Of a DNA stretch of 18,831 nucleotides, positions 6,968 through 14,919 are shown piece by piece. The notes under the pieces are model-generated. The model did not search any database. It had not been told where the DNA came from and saw nothing but the letters and a program-made list of their open reading frames with translations. Both the position numbers and the translations under genes were made by a program. Position 1 is the stretch's first letter. Every line of letters begins with the position of its first letter. The stretch is from Methanomicrobiales archaeon (lineage in GTDB: Archaea > Halobacteriota > Methanomicrobia > Methanomicrobiales > Methanoculleaceae), in the NCBI GenBank assembly GCA_012521035.1, contig JAAYND010000190.1, forward strand, positions 1-18,831, given 5' to 3'.

Positions 6968-7530
6968 CCCACTATTTTACTCGCTCCCGGGTCGGGGATT
7001 ATCGGGCGGTTCTCTCGATCATAGATAGCCTCCTAGTGATCCATGTCATCTCTGTCGGACGTCGAGGTAGGGTTTACCGGAGGTTTTGACCGGGGTATCA
7101 CCACAAGAGGGACTTGACCGGCTTGAATCATCTCCGGATCGGTGAGGAAGGAGGGCGAGCCGATATATGCAGGGTGGGTTACCGAAAAGCCGCTCTTCCT
7201 GATACTCCTTCGAATCCTCGATCAAGAACTCGTCCGGATCGGCGTGACCATATCTGAAGACTGATATATCCAGATCCCTGAAAAACGGCAGAGAGCAGAG
7301 CGCCGGAAGAGGCATGTGTTCAGAAACGCTGGTTTTGCGCTCTTTGCACCGCGAACCGTATCTGTCCCCACGCGCCTCCGATGTAGGCGGATCCCTCTAT
7401 GTATTCACGGAAACGCCGGGCCTCTTCACCCCCAACCAGCCGACTACCACCTCATTTGAAGAAGGGCTCACAGCCTGCCGCGGATGTATCCCCACCATTA
7501 TAGGCAACAGAGTGACCGACCTCGTCGGCG
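6968..7530. other. gene-poor region before the tandem array
   Basis: On the minus strand, 7046-7315 is open for 89 codons and includes RDLDISVFRYGHADPDEFL and EDSKEYQEERLFG, which look protein-like, but I cannot assign a family. It is probably an end fragment of a lost gene. The plus frame at 7314-7530 has no recognisable domain. Nothing else is seen. Confidence 0.35.
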
Positions 7531-8465
7531 CAGGGGATCCCCTGTGCTCCCGGACAGGTTGTAAACGAAAGTCTAAGTCTTCAATTATCGCCTCTGTTTG
7601 CGTATTGAACATCATTACAAAGGTTTTCTGGGTACAAAAGTGTTTACAACCCCGGTTGTAAACGTATGATTTTGTGCCGGCGGGATGGAGATTGGGGAAG
7701 AGGTGCACGGTGCGGCGCAGGGGATCCCCTGTGCTCCCGGACAGGTTGTAAACGAGAGTCTAAGTCTTCAGTTACCGCCTCTGGTTGCGTATTGAATATC
7801 ATTAAGAGGATTTTCTGGGTACAAAAGCATTTACAACCCGGGTTGTAAACGTATGATTTTGTGCCGGCGGGATGGAGATTGGGGAAGAGGTGTACGGTGC
7901 GGCGCAGGGGATCCCCTGTGCTCCCGGGCAGGTTGTAAACGAGAGTCTAAGTCTTCAGTTACCGCCCCTATTTTCGTATTGAACATCATTAAGAGGATTT
8001 TCTGGGTACAAAAGCATTTACAACCCCGGTTGTAAACGTATGATTTTGTGCCGGCGGGATGGAGATTGGGGAAGAGGTGTACGGTGCGGCGCAGGAGATC
8101 CCCTGTGCTCCCGGACAGGTTGTAAACGAGAGTCTAAGTCTTCAGTTACCGCCCCTATTTTCGTATTGAACATCATTAAGAGGATTTCCTGTGTACAAAA
8201 GTGTTTACAACCCCGGTTGTAAACGTATGATTTTGTGCCGGCAAGATGGAGTCTGGTGGGGGAGGGGATCTGGTGCGGCGCAGGGGATCCCCTGTGCTCC
8301 CGGACAGGTTGTAAACGAGAGTCTAAGTCTTCAGTTACCGCCCCTATTTCGTATTGAACATCATTAAGAGGAGTTTCTGTGTACAAAAGCGTTTACAACC
8401 CGGGTTGTAAACAGATGATTTTATACCGGCGAGATGGAGTCTGGGGGGGGAGGGGATCTGGTGCT
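7531..8465 (+). repeat. five tandem ~187-bp repeats with GGTTGTAAAC palindromes
   Basis: Units start (CAGGGGATCC landmark) at 7531, 7718, 7905, 8092 and 8281, so the period is 187, 187, 187 and 189 bp. Each has, in order: a 14-bp perfect palindrome CAGGGGATCCCCTG (one mismatch in the fourth unit); a single GGTTGTAAAC; a moderately variable middle (GAGAGTCTAAGTCTTCAGTT...); a TTCTGGGTACAAAAG-like stretch; and an inverted pair GTTTACAACC/GGTTGTAAAC. There is also a conserved spacer (GTATGATTTTGTGCCGGC). Total motif count is 15 in under 900 bp. The period is too long and the unit too complex for CRISPR, and no cas gene is present. An iteron-type origin, partition site or other protein-binding array is inferred. 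Confidence 0.9.
7642..8412. promoter_or_regulatory. five 22-bp palindromic GTTTACAACC/GGTTGTAAAC sites
   Basis: Inverted pairs lie at 7642-7663, 7829-7850, 8016-8037, 8203-8224 and 8391-8412. Centres alternate between CCCCGG and CCCGGG; the CCCGGG form is perfectly symmetric (TTTACAACCCGGGTTGTAAA). Matching single sites lie at 7557-7566, 7744-7753, 7931-7940, 8118-8127 and 8307-8316. All ten arms of the five pairs keep at least nine of ten bases while the DNA between is looser, as expected of a dimeric protein's binding site. The binding protein is unknown; the primase-like protein or its lost partner is a candidate. Confidence 0.7.
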
Positions 8466-8496
8466 CGCCGGCACCGGATCCCAAAACCAGGACTGC

Positions 8497-8943
8497 TCAG
8501 AGATACTCCTTCAGGTCCACCATCCTCGGGAGGTCCTCCTTCTCGACCGACGCAGTCTCAACGACCGTATCCTCGATCATGATGGGGACCTGACAGCGCA
8601 GAGCGATGGCTATCCCGTCGCTTGGCCGGCAATCCATGGTCTCCGTGTGCGAACCCTGGTTGAGGAGGAGTTTCGCATAAAAGACCCCTTCATCAAGCGA
8701 ATCGATATGCAGGGAGTCAAGCGTTATATCGAACCTCTGGAGGAGGTCGACGATGAGATCGTGGGTGATGGGCCGGGGGAGCATCTCGCTGGTCAATGCG
8801 TTATTTATCGATATCGCCTCCCAGAGCCCGACATATATGGGTATTGTGCTATCAGCCCCGGCATCCAGGATGACTGTCGGCGCCGCCCCCATCTCACTCA
8901 CCGACATAAACACACCCTGCACCCGGCATTGTTGAGCAGTCAT
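8497..8943 (-). CDS. bifunctional nuclease (BFN/DUF151) family protein
   Basis: 148 residues from the ATG at 8943. Family hallmarks are PIYVGLWEAISI (near 35-46), the RPITHDL segment, DSLHIDSLDEGVFYAKL, and MDCRPSDGIAIAL near 100-112. Proteins with this fold (PF02577) are single-domain in archaea and bacteria; a plant member has reported nuclease activity, but the archaeal function is unproven. The open frame extends upstream to a GTG at 8991 that overlaps the previous gene's stop (GTGA), and another ATG lies at 8955. I prefer 8943 because family members begin close to the VxGVFMSV strand and because TTTAAA at 8968-8973 sits about 27 nt upstream, fitting a leaderless transcript. Coupling from the flippase-like gene remains possible. 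Confidence 0.85.
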   Translation of the reverse strand: MTAQQCRVQGVFMSVSEMGAAPTVILDAGADSTIPIYVGLWEAISINNALTSEMLPRPITHDLIVDLLQRFDITLDSLHIDSLDEGVFYAKLLLNQGSHTETMDCRPSDGIAIALRCQVPIMIEDTVVETASVEKEDLPRMVDLKEYL

Positions 8944-8965
8944 GTGATCTGACATGAGTTTTATA

Positions 8966-8978
8966 GCGTTTAAACCTT
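8966..8978 (-). promoter_or_regulatory. possible TATA element for the BFN gene
   Basis: On the minus strand the tract AGGTTTAAACGC followed by CTATAAAAC lies just upstream of the preferred ATG at 8943. The TTTAAA is about 27 nt before that codon, the usual distance for leaderless archaeal initiation. Evidence is compositional only. Confidence 0.3.
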
Positions 8979-8987
8979 GGGGTAGGA

Positions 8988-10028
8988 TCACCGGTGCCTT
9001 CTGGCGCGAGCGAGGACCTCACGCCGCACGATCGAGAGGCTCGGCAGCAGACCGAGGGCGATATTGAGGTAATAGATGATCAGGCGCCAGAGAAGGACAA
9101 AAACACCGACGATCGCTGACGGGACGAAGAGACTGTAGAATGATGTTGCACTGATCTCCGAGACGCCAGAACCCCCGGGTGTGAGCGGGATCATCATGAT
9201 GACGGCGATGACGAGCTGGACAACGAACGACTCGACAAAGTACGGCGGTTGCCCGAGAGCCATGAGGAGAGCTGATGCGATGACGAACTCCGAGAACCAG
9301 TAGAGGGACGTAAGGAAAAATCCCCATACGAGACCACTCTTCCCGTGGTTCACGAACTCGACGAGACCGTGGTTGAAGTTATCCACTTCCCGGTCGATCG
9401 TCACCAGGACCTGCTCGATCCTCCGTAAGTGCCAGCGCCGGTCGATCCAGCATGATATCCGTTTCAGGAACCGCTTGAGGCGGTCAGGATTCTTCACAGA
9501 GTAGACGAAGATCAGCACAAAGAATGAGATGAATATCCAGGCACCGTACATGAGGAGACTCACGTTACCAAACCCCGATGTAAGGCCACTCCAGTACCTC
9601 CCGAGGAAGAGCATGGCAAACGCCCCTCCCGCCCCGAGCACGATCCCGTCAATGACCCGCTCCATGATGACGATGGCGGTTGCATCCCCGACGGGAACGC
9701 CCGCCCGGTAGAGCTCATGGACCCGGACCGGCTCACCGCCGGCCTGCGACGGGGTTATCGCTGCAACGACCATATTCGCCAGCACCAGGTTCAGACAGTG
9801 TTTGAACCCCACCTGGTAGCCGAGCGATATCGTCATCTTCTGGATACGGAGCGACCAGATCCCGAGCGAGAAGATATGGAGGAGGACGGCAAGAACCAGG
9901 TAGAAGGGGTTTATGTGCCTGAGATACCCGACCGTCGTCTCATCGACGGTGAAGTACAGAACAGCCCCCATAACGAGAGCACTAAACCCGACTGAGACGA
10001 GCAGCCACTTCCACTGAGACTTATCCAT
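8988..10028 (-). CDS. flippase-like integral membrane protein (UPF0104 / LPG-synthase TM domain)
   Basis: 346 residues with about eight hydrophobic segments. Two signature loops identify the family: ITPSQAGGEPVR (about 92-103) and PLTPGGSGVSE (about 286-296), both typical of the lysylphosphatidylglycerol synthase transmembrane/UPF0104 group that includes the archaeal AglD-associated and bacterial MprF flippase-like parts. There is no catalytic soluble domain, so it is more likely a lipid or lipid-linked-sugar translocation protein than an aminoacyl-lipid synthase. Substrate is unknown. The start ATG has GGGAG at 8 nt. Upstream on the minus strand a TATA-like GGTTATATAGTA lies at 10132-10143, so it starts its own transcript with a leader of about 80 nt. 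The next gene starts inside or just after its stop. Confidence 0.85.
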   Translation of the reverse strand: MDKSQWKWLLVSVGFSALVMGAVLYFTVDETTVGYLRHINPFYLVLAVLLHIFSLGIWSLRIQKMTISLGYQVGFKHCLNLVLANMVVAAITPSQAGGEPVRVHELYRAGVPVGDATAIVIMERVIDGIVLGAGGAFAMLFLGRYWSGLTSGFGNVSLLMYGAWIFISFFVLIFVYSVKNPDRLKRFLKRISCWIDRRWHLRRIEQVLVTIDREVDNFNHGLVEFVNHGKSGLVWGFFLTSLYWFSEFVIASALLMALGQPPYFVESFVVQLVIAVIMMIPLTPGGSGVSEISATSFYSLFVPSAIVGVFVLLWRLIIYYLNIALGLLPSLSIVRREVLARARRHR

Positions 10029-10131
10029 TCATCATGCTCCCGGTTCCTGAAAGACCGTCTCCACATCACCAGAGATCCCTGGCAGTTCTCCGAAAATCAC
10101 CCGAAATTGAACTAATAAGGTATCGTGCAGC

Positions 10132-10143
10132 TACTATATAACC
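10132..10143 (-). promoter_or_regulatory. TATA promoter for the flippase-like gene
   Basis: Reads GGTTATATAGTA on the minus strand in a 244-bp gap between co-oriented genes that otherwise holds no gene (10029-10272). The expected start of transcription is near 10108, leaving a leader of about 80 nt to the ATG at 10028. The gap separates this transcript from the iron/Dph5 operon upstream. The leader is long enough to hold a regulatory structure, but I see no known riboswitch. Confidence 0.5.
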
Positions 10144-10272
10144 GGTGGTTTTGTCGTTTCAGCGAGGGATGCGCCGGAACCAGAAAGGAATTTTCTGCAC
10201 ATGCGAGTCAGATCGACGACCCTCATAGATTACCTGATGGCCGGGCTTAACACACACCCGGAATACCACTCG

Positions 10273-10842
10273 CTAGACCGTAAAGAGACCTCGTTCACCG
10301 GTGACCCGTAGCAGCCCCGCACGGACGCCGGCATCGAGCCATGCATACCCGTAGCTGAGACGGGCGAGGGCGCCGGCGTAATCACCCGCCTCAAGGCGCT
10401 CCACCCCCGCCATATACCAGGACTCCGCCGCTGCATGGAACTCCACCGAGCCATCATGAAGCGGGCTCGCCGGATCCGGCGCCGCCTCGACCATTCCGAG
10501 GGCGTCCCGGAGCATCTGCCGGTAGCGGTGGGTCTTCTCGTGGAGGTGAGCGATCTTCGCGTCGGGGATGCACGCATCCAGATCACCGGGCGGGTGGGCG
10601 GCGAACGGTGCGAGCAGTCCGAGCCTCAAGCCCGCATCGAGCCAGCCAAGCCCGTAGGCAAACCCGGCGAGCGCATTCACCGGGTCATCACTCGAGAGAA
10701 ACGTTGCACCGTCATCACGGTAGGCGACAGCCATCTCAAGCACCTCCTCTGCTGCCCGGTGGAGGAGGGTGTCCTCCGGGACAGCGATGCCGGTCCGGGA
10801 GAGGGCCTCCCCGAAGAGAACCCCATAGTCATCGAGGTTCAT
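10273..10842 (-). CDS. DUF357 family protein with internal duplication
   Basis: 189 residues, soluble, helical. Two halves repeat the same signature: FAYGLGWLDAGLRLGLL (about 62-78) and LSYGYAWLDAGVRAGLL (about 163-179), each preceded by a Ala/Asp-rich helix. This matches the archaeal DUF357 family, usually one repeat of about 80-90 residues, so this gene is a tandem fusion. Function is unknown. Its ATG overlaps the dph5 stop as ATGA, so translation is coupled, and it is the last gene of the operon. A joint role with Dph5 is suggested only by position. Confidence 0.8.
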   Translation of the reverse strand: MNLDDYGVLFGEALSRTGIAVPEDTLLHRAAEEVLEMAVAYRDDGATFLSSDDPVNALAGFAYGLGWLDAGLRLGLLAPFAAHPPGDLDACIPDAKIAHLHEKTHRYRQMLRDALGMVEAAPDPASPLHDGSVEFHAAAESWYMAGVERLEAGDYAGALARLSYGYAWLDAGVRAGLLRVTGERGLFTV

Positions 10843-11591
10843 AGTCCCGCAAAGACCTCAAGGTACTCCCGCTCCATGGGATGGAGGTCGGCCGGGACGA
10901 TGAGGATATGGAGCGGAGGTCCAAAGTCGATCTCCTTCAGCTTCGCACCCACCCCCGCCGCGACCACCGGGCACGCCGAACCCGCCCGGGCAATGCCCAC
11001 GTAGAGCGCCGGCGGCTCGATTCCACGCATCCCGGCCATCTCCTCAATGATCGTGATCGCCTCATCGATGCGCATGTAGCGGTCCTCCTGGATATCGAGA
11101 TAGACGAGCGTGTGCAGGTCGCGGTCGAGGTTTGCCGCGATCGTCTCGATGGGGGTCGTCGGGAACCAGCCTTTCGCCGGGAACGGCACCGAGCAGGACT
11201 TCCCGAACCGGTAGTTCTGGAGCCCCGAGAGCCCCGAGACAGCGCTCGATATGGATGAAGCGTGTATGATCGACGTCGCAACCCCGGCAGCAGCGGCACG
11301 CATCCGGAGATCGGCGTGGGTCGTCGAGACCATGGGATCTCCCCCGGTCAGGAACGCAACCTGGCCTCGCATAGCACACTCAATGATGTCATCAGGAGTC
11401 TGCTCGACATCCTCCCGGCCGAGAACCCGGATCTCTTTTCCGAAGAACGCCTCCATATCCGCAACATCCGCCCCCATCAGCCGGGATGTATACCCCTCCA
11501 GGTAGACCGTATCCGCATTCCGGACACACTCAAGACCCTTGAGGGATATATCCCCGAGGTCATAGAGCCCGAGCCCCACAAACGTCAGCAT
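10839..11591 (-). CDS. dph5: diphthine synthase, diphthamide biosynthesis methyltransferase
   Basis: 250 residues from the ATG at 11591, the normal family length. It transfers methyl groups from S-adenosylmethionine onto the 3-amino-3-carboxypropyl histidine of elongation factor 2, the middle step of diphthamide formation. Features are the N-terminal MLTFVGLGLYDLGDISLKG, GGDPMVSTTHADL, the HASSISSAVSGLSGLQNYRFG block and a C-terminal LHILIVPADLHPMEREYL. A longer frame begins at 11624 (MRDGDDGREPL) but I reject it because the family begins directly with MLxFVGLGL and because GGGAG stands before 11591. It follows the KaiC-like gene by 16 bp and overlaps the next gene by 4 bp. Confidence 0.95.
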   Translation of the reverse strand: MLTFVGLGLYDLGDISLKGLECVRNADTVYLEGYTSRLMGADVADMEAFFGKEIRVLGREDVEQTPDDIIECAMRGQVAFLTGGDPMVSTTHADLRMRAAAAGVATSIIHASSISSAVSGLSGLQNYRFGKSCSVPFPAKGWFPTTPIETIAANLDRDLHTLVYLDIQEDRYMRIDEAITIIEEMAGMRGIEPPALYVGIARAGSACPVVAAGVGAKLKEIDFGPPLHILIVPADLHPMEREYLEVFAGL

Positions 11592-11607
11592 AAGAGGCTC
11601 CCTTCCG

Positions 11608-12333
11608 TCATCGCCATCCCTCAAACGTCAGCCTTCCATCATCGTAGAAGTAACGGATCCGGGGGGTCGTCCTGCCCCGGATGCCGATTATGCGGAGATC
11701 CCGTTCCACCAGCCCCTCCCGATCACTCGACCGCACCTCGATGACCATATTCATGAGCTGCTTCATCGCAGCCAGGGTTCTCTCATCGAACGAGGCACTG
11801 TTGAGGACGTATATACCGAGCCCCTCCAGTTTCTTCACCCTGTTTGTTATGACATGGAGGAACCGGAATGTCACCTCGAGCCCCGTATACATAAGAAGCG
11901 TCGATACCGAGTTCACGCAGAACCGGAGCGGCGGAGGTATCGGCCCCGGTGGATCGGCCATCACCGCCTCCCTCCATATATGCTCCGTCATCCGGGAGAA
12001 CTTGATCCCTATGCTGGTCAGATCGACAGGGCTTGAGACAAACTTCGCCATCGGCGTATCCCGGAGGGTTGGAACCGCGCTCTTCGTGATCGCATCGACG
12101 ATCCCGACCTGATTCCTGCCTGCTCCGAGGCCTCTGAATGCACCGGCGACATCAGAAGCCCGTTCATCGGTCGATATGGTGATCACCCACTCACCCGCAT
12201 TCGGGCAGGCCATCCTGTAGGCGAGGCGCTCCGCGTAAGCAAGGGGCGGGGCCAGTATGAGGACGTTCGAGGCAGCCCGCAGGCCCCCGAACTCCTCATC
12301 GATCAGCGGAATGCCGGTCGCATACGAGTACAT
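11608..12333 (-). CDS. KaiC/RadA-like protein with degenerate ATP site
   Basis: 241 residues of the RecA/KaiC-like fold: N-terminal GIPLIDEEFGGLRAASNVLILAPP, where an active enzyme would continue G-x-GKT but this one reads APPLAYAERLAY, without the lysine. The Walker B-like strand reads LRFCVNSVSTLLM, with Asn where Asp is expected. Other RecA-like elements (YVLNSASFDERTLAAMKQL, then EVRSSDREGLVERDLRIIGIRG) are present. So it looks like a non-hydrolysing member of the archaeal KaiC/RAD55-like group, possibly a scaffold or signalling protein. It sits 11 bp after feoB and 16 bp before dph5, so it is co-transcribed. No partner or substrate can be named. Confidence 0.75.
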   Translation of the reverse strand: MYSYATGIPLIDEEFGGLRAASNVLILAPPLAYAERLAYRMACPNAGEWVITISTDERASDVAGAFRGLGAGRNQVGIVDAITKSAVPTLRDTPMAKFVSSPVDLTSIGIKFSRMTEHIWREAVMADPPGPIPPPLRFCVNSVSTLLMYTGLEVTFRFLHVITNRVKKLEGLGIYVLNSASFDERTLAAMKQLMNMVIEVRSSDREGLVERDLRIIGIRGRTTPRIRYFYDDGRLTFEGWR

Positions 12334-12344
12334 CCTTGCACTAT

Positions 12345-14195
12345 CTATGCCAGGAGATGGTAGATAAGGCCTCCGATAAGGAGCCCGAGGGATATGGTGT
12401 AGATCGTGATCGCAAGCGTGATCCGGGACCCGACCTCACGCAGGAGGACCGTTATGGTCGCAAGACAGGGGATGAAGAGAACGGTCACGACGGAGAAGAC
12501 GTAGAGCTGGAGGGATGTGAGCACCGACCCGAGATCTGCGGTCCCCGCAAGTATCGCAAGGGTCTCAAACGCCATCTCCTTCCGGAGGATCCCGAAGATC
12601 AGCGCTGTCGCCGTGTAGCCGGGGAGACCGAGGAGACCCATGGTATAGGGCTCAACGATCTGCTCAAAGATTGCCATAACGCCGAAGAACTCAAGCAGAC
12701 CGAGGAAGACACTCCCCACAAGGAGGAGGGGCATCGCAATGAAGAGGAACTCCGAGAGGCGCGCCCACGCCTTCCTCGCCACCAGTTTCGGGTCGGGCCG
12801 GCGGAGCGCGACCATCTCCATGATCATGCCAAACCGTTCTCCGGGCGTTACGCGGGAGAGGAAGAGCCCCGTGACGATGATCAGGGCAAGGACGATGCCG
12901 TATACACTGAACGCCGCCCCGATGCCGACGAACGTTGCCACGATGCCGGCGATGATGACCGTCCGTGCCGAACAGGGGACCATCGTGACCAGGAACGAGG
13001 CGATGATACGTTCGCGCCGGGAACGCAGAAGCCGCACGCTCATGATCGCCGGGACGTTGCACCCGAACGCCAGGGTGAGGGGGATGACCGCACCGCCGTG
13101 CATGCCGATCTGGTGCATGGCGTTATCGGCGAGGAACGCGGCCCGGGTCATGTAGCCCGAGTCCTCGAGGATCGATATGATGATGTAGAAGAGGAAGACG
13201 AACGGGAACGCTATGCCGAGGCCGGCCTGGAGAGCGAGGATGATGGCTGTTCCAATGGCCTCTACCAGCGGTGGCAGCCCGAGGGCGACAAACGGCTGGA
13301 GCATGAAGATCTCGAACGCCTCGACGATCAGTTCTTCGAGGTAGGATCCCACGACGAAGACAAAGAGGAGCATCCCCGCCAGGACCCCGAAGAGGATCGG
13401 GATCCCGGGGATAGGCCGCGTCAGGATACTATCGAGGTCGGTTCGGGGGGGCGGCGCCTCCTTCCTGACGGTGAGGTCGGCGATCTCGCGGGCGAAGTTG
13501 TGCCGGTTGGCGGCGATGATCTGGGCGGCCGTCATCCGGTGCCGGGATTCGATCTCGTCGGCGATCGTCCGTGCCGCCTCGAGGAGATCCGGGTCATCAC
13601 CAAACCCCTGGAGCGCCTGGAGGCTCCCCCTCCGACTGACTCCGAACATCTTCCCGAGGCTCCGGATGGCGGCCTCGATGTGGTGATCGTAGGGGATCTC
13701 TATCTCCGATGGCCTGGTGGCGACAAGCGCCGCCGGTATGATCTGGTCGATGTTCTTTCCGAGCGATGCCGCTGTCAGGATGACATCGACACCGAGGAGG
13801 TCGCGGAGCGGGCCGGGATCGATCTCGAGCCCCTGTTTCGCGGCATCGTCGACCATGTTCAGCACGACGACCATCGGGAGGCCGTACTCGGCCACCTGGA
13901 GGAGGAGGTAGAGGTTGCGTTCGAGGCGCGTGGCGTTAGCCACGACGATGACCGCGTCGGTCTCCTGCCGGTCCAGGTACTGGCGGACCAGGGTCTCCTC
14001 ATCGGACTCGCCTTCAAGCGAGTAGATACCGGGGAGATCCACGATCTCGACGATCTCGCGCTCGAAGCAGGTGTTGCCCCGTTGCAGCTCGACGGTGGTT
14101 CCGGGGTAGTTGCTCACCTCGACACCGAGGCCGGTGAGCTGGTTGAATATCAGGGATTTGCCTACAGTGGGGTTGCCGACCAGCGCGAACCTCAT
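12345..14195 (-). CDS. feoB: ferrous iron transport protein B
   Basis: 616 residues from the ATG at 14195. N-terminal cytoplasmic G domain with G1 GNPTVGKS (7-14), G2 around YPGTT (30-34), G3 DLPG (53-56) and G4 NMVD (113-116); the NMxD form is usual for FeoB. A spacer domain follows to about 240, then a membrane part of about eight to ten segments with the gate motifs (EDSGYMTRAAFLAD, MVPCSAR and a C-terminal FIPCLATI). It imports Fe(II). It is shorter than the E. coli protein, as in many archaea. An in-frame ATG at 14201 also exists; I prefer 14195 because it gives an ATGA overlap with the regulator's stop and a GGAG at 8 nt. FeoA function is supplied by the fused regulator upstream, and there is no separate feoA or feoC. 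Confidence 0.95.
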   Translation of the reverse strand: MRFALVGNPTVGKSLIFNQLTGLGVEVSNYPGTTVELQRGNTCFEREIVEIVDLPGIYSLEGESDEETLVRQYLDRQETDAVIVVANATRLERNLYLLLQVAEYGLPMVVVLNMVDDAAKQGLEIDPGPLRDLLGVDVILTAASLGKNIDQIIPAALVATRPSEIEIPYDHHIEAAIRSLGKMFGVSRRGSLQALQGFGDDPDLLEAARTIADEIESRHRMTAAQIIAANRHNFAREIADLTVRKEAPPPRTDLDSILTRPIPGIPILFGVLAGMLLFVFVVGSYLEELIVEAFEIFMLQPFVALGLPPLVEAIGTAIILALQAGLGIAFPFVFLFYIIISILEDSGYMTRAAFLADNAMHQIGMHGGAVIPLTLAFGCNVPAIMSVRLLRSRRERIIASFLVTMVPCSARTVIIAGIVATFVGIGAAFSVYGIVLALIIVTGLFLSRVTPGERFGMIMEMVALRRPDPKLVARKAWARLSEFLFIAMPLLLVGSVFLGLLEFFGVMAIFEQIVEPYTMGLLGLPGYTATALIFGILRKEMAFETLAILAGTADLGSVLTSLQLYVFSVVTVLFIPCLATITVLLREVGSRITLAITIYTISLGLLIGGLIYHLLA

Positions 14196-14830
14196 GGACA
14201 TGACTCCACGACGATGGATGTGGCGATCTCCGGGCTGATTCCGATATCACATCCCTTCACCCTGACGACGACCGAGTGGTTCGGGAGTTTTCGCCGGATC
14301 TCCACGATTTCGCCGGGGAATATACCTAGATCGAGCAGTCTCCGGTTCCGCCGGGGCCGCCGGACCGCCGCAACACGGACGGTATCACCCTCCTCACAGT
14401 CGAGGAGTGTGCAGGCATCCTGTCCCCAGCGACATCCGGCACGCCGGCCGGGCGGGGGGCAGCCATCGCAGTCCAGGTAGGAGGAGAGGCGGTCGATGAT
14501 CTCATCGGATATATCGTGTTCGAGCGCGCAGGCCTCCCGGTTTGCTGCTTCCTCCTCGATACCGAGCACCTCGGTCAGGAAGCACTGGAGGACGCGATGT
14601 TTCCGCGCCACCTCCGATGCAATCGTCTTTCCTTTCGCGGTCAACCGGAAGGCGTCGCCCGGCACCCACTCAAGGTAGCCCTCTCCGATCAGAAAAGAGG
14701 TGGTCACCTCGGCGTCCGCTACCTCACTATCCAGTGCGTCTGCTATCTCCTGAAGCGTCGCTGATCTCTCGCCGTTTTCCGTGATCATGAAGACTGCTTC
14801 AAGATAATCTTCGAACGTGGAAGAAAGCAT
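14192..14830 (-). CDS. DtxR-family metal-dependent repressor fused to FeoA domain
   Basis: 212 residues from the ATG at 14830. Order: winged-helix DNA-binding domain (about 1-70, SSTFEDYLEAVFMI...LQEIADAL), metal-binding/dimerisation helices (about 70-125, with HRVLQCFLTEVLG and AxALEHDISDEI; candidate ligands H78, C101, E104, H105), a cysteine-rich linker (C121, C124, C133, C140, C145), and a FeoA/SH3-like domain (about 146-211) with LLDLGIFPGE. It would bind Fe(II) or Mn(II) and repress iron uptake, while the FeoA domain may act on FeoB. It overlaps feoB, which it heads. A longer frame from 14893 adds 21 residues without homology and is less likely. TATA on the minus strand near 14891-14900. 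Autoregulation is an inference. Confidence 0.9.
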   Translation of the reverse strand: MLSSTFEDYLEAVFMITENGERSATLQEIADALDSEVADAEVTTSFLIGEGYLEWVPGDAFRLTAKGKTIASEVARKHRVLQCFLTEVLGIEEEAANREACALEHDISDEIIDRLSSYLDCDGCPPPGRRAGCRWGQDACTLLDCEEGDTVRVAAVRRPRRNRRLLDLGIFPGEIVEIRRKLPNHSVVVRVKGCDIGISPEIATSIVVESCP

Positions 14831-14919
14831 GCTACAATCTCTTTTACTTCCAGGCAGTTTATCTTTGCGGGGAGGTGTGACATCAACACCCATATAGTTT
14901 CACGGTCGATCGATTGATC
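14831..14919. promoter_or_regulatory. divergent promoter region between the iron regulator and PolX-like gene
   Basis: The minus-strand tract AAACTATATG (14891-14900) is a plausible TATA element for the iron operon, with a start near 14868 and a leader of about 40 nt. On the plus strand GTTTATCTTT (about 14856-14866) could serve the PolX-like gene. A DtxR-type operator is expected here; I do not see a clean palindrome, so none is called. Confidence 0.4.

Noticed and set aside
7666..8222. Three near-identical 60-codon frames, one per repeat unit, each starting just after a palindrome and stopping inside the next
   Set aside because: The period of 187 bp is not a multiple of three, changes between copies show no codon pattern, the opposite strand is also open, and the peptides resemble nothing. 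They are a by-product of the repeat.
7531..8465. CRISPR array
   Set aside because: Units are about 187 bp and nearly identical throughout, with no short repeat/unique spacer alternation and no cas genes.
10029..10272. Small RNA or tRNA gene in the gap before the flippase-like gene
   Set aside because: No cloverleaf, no conserved tRNA TTC-type loop and no clear hairpin; only a TATA-like element is supported.
11592..11624. N-terminal extension of Dph5 by 11 residues
   Set aside because: Family members start directly at MLTFVGLGL, and the ribosome-binding site fits the inner ATG.
12336..14480. 714-codon plus-strand open frame
   Set aside because: It lies antisense to feoB and the regulator, is a charged low-complexity translation (Glu/Asp/Arg/His-rich), and feoB has unambiguous motifs.
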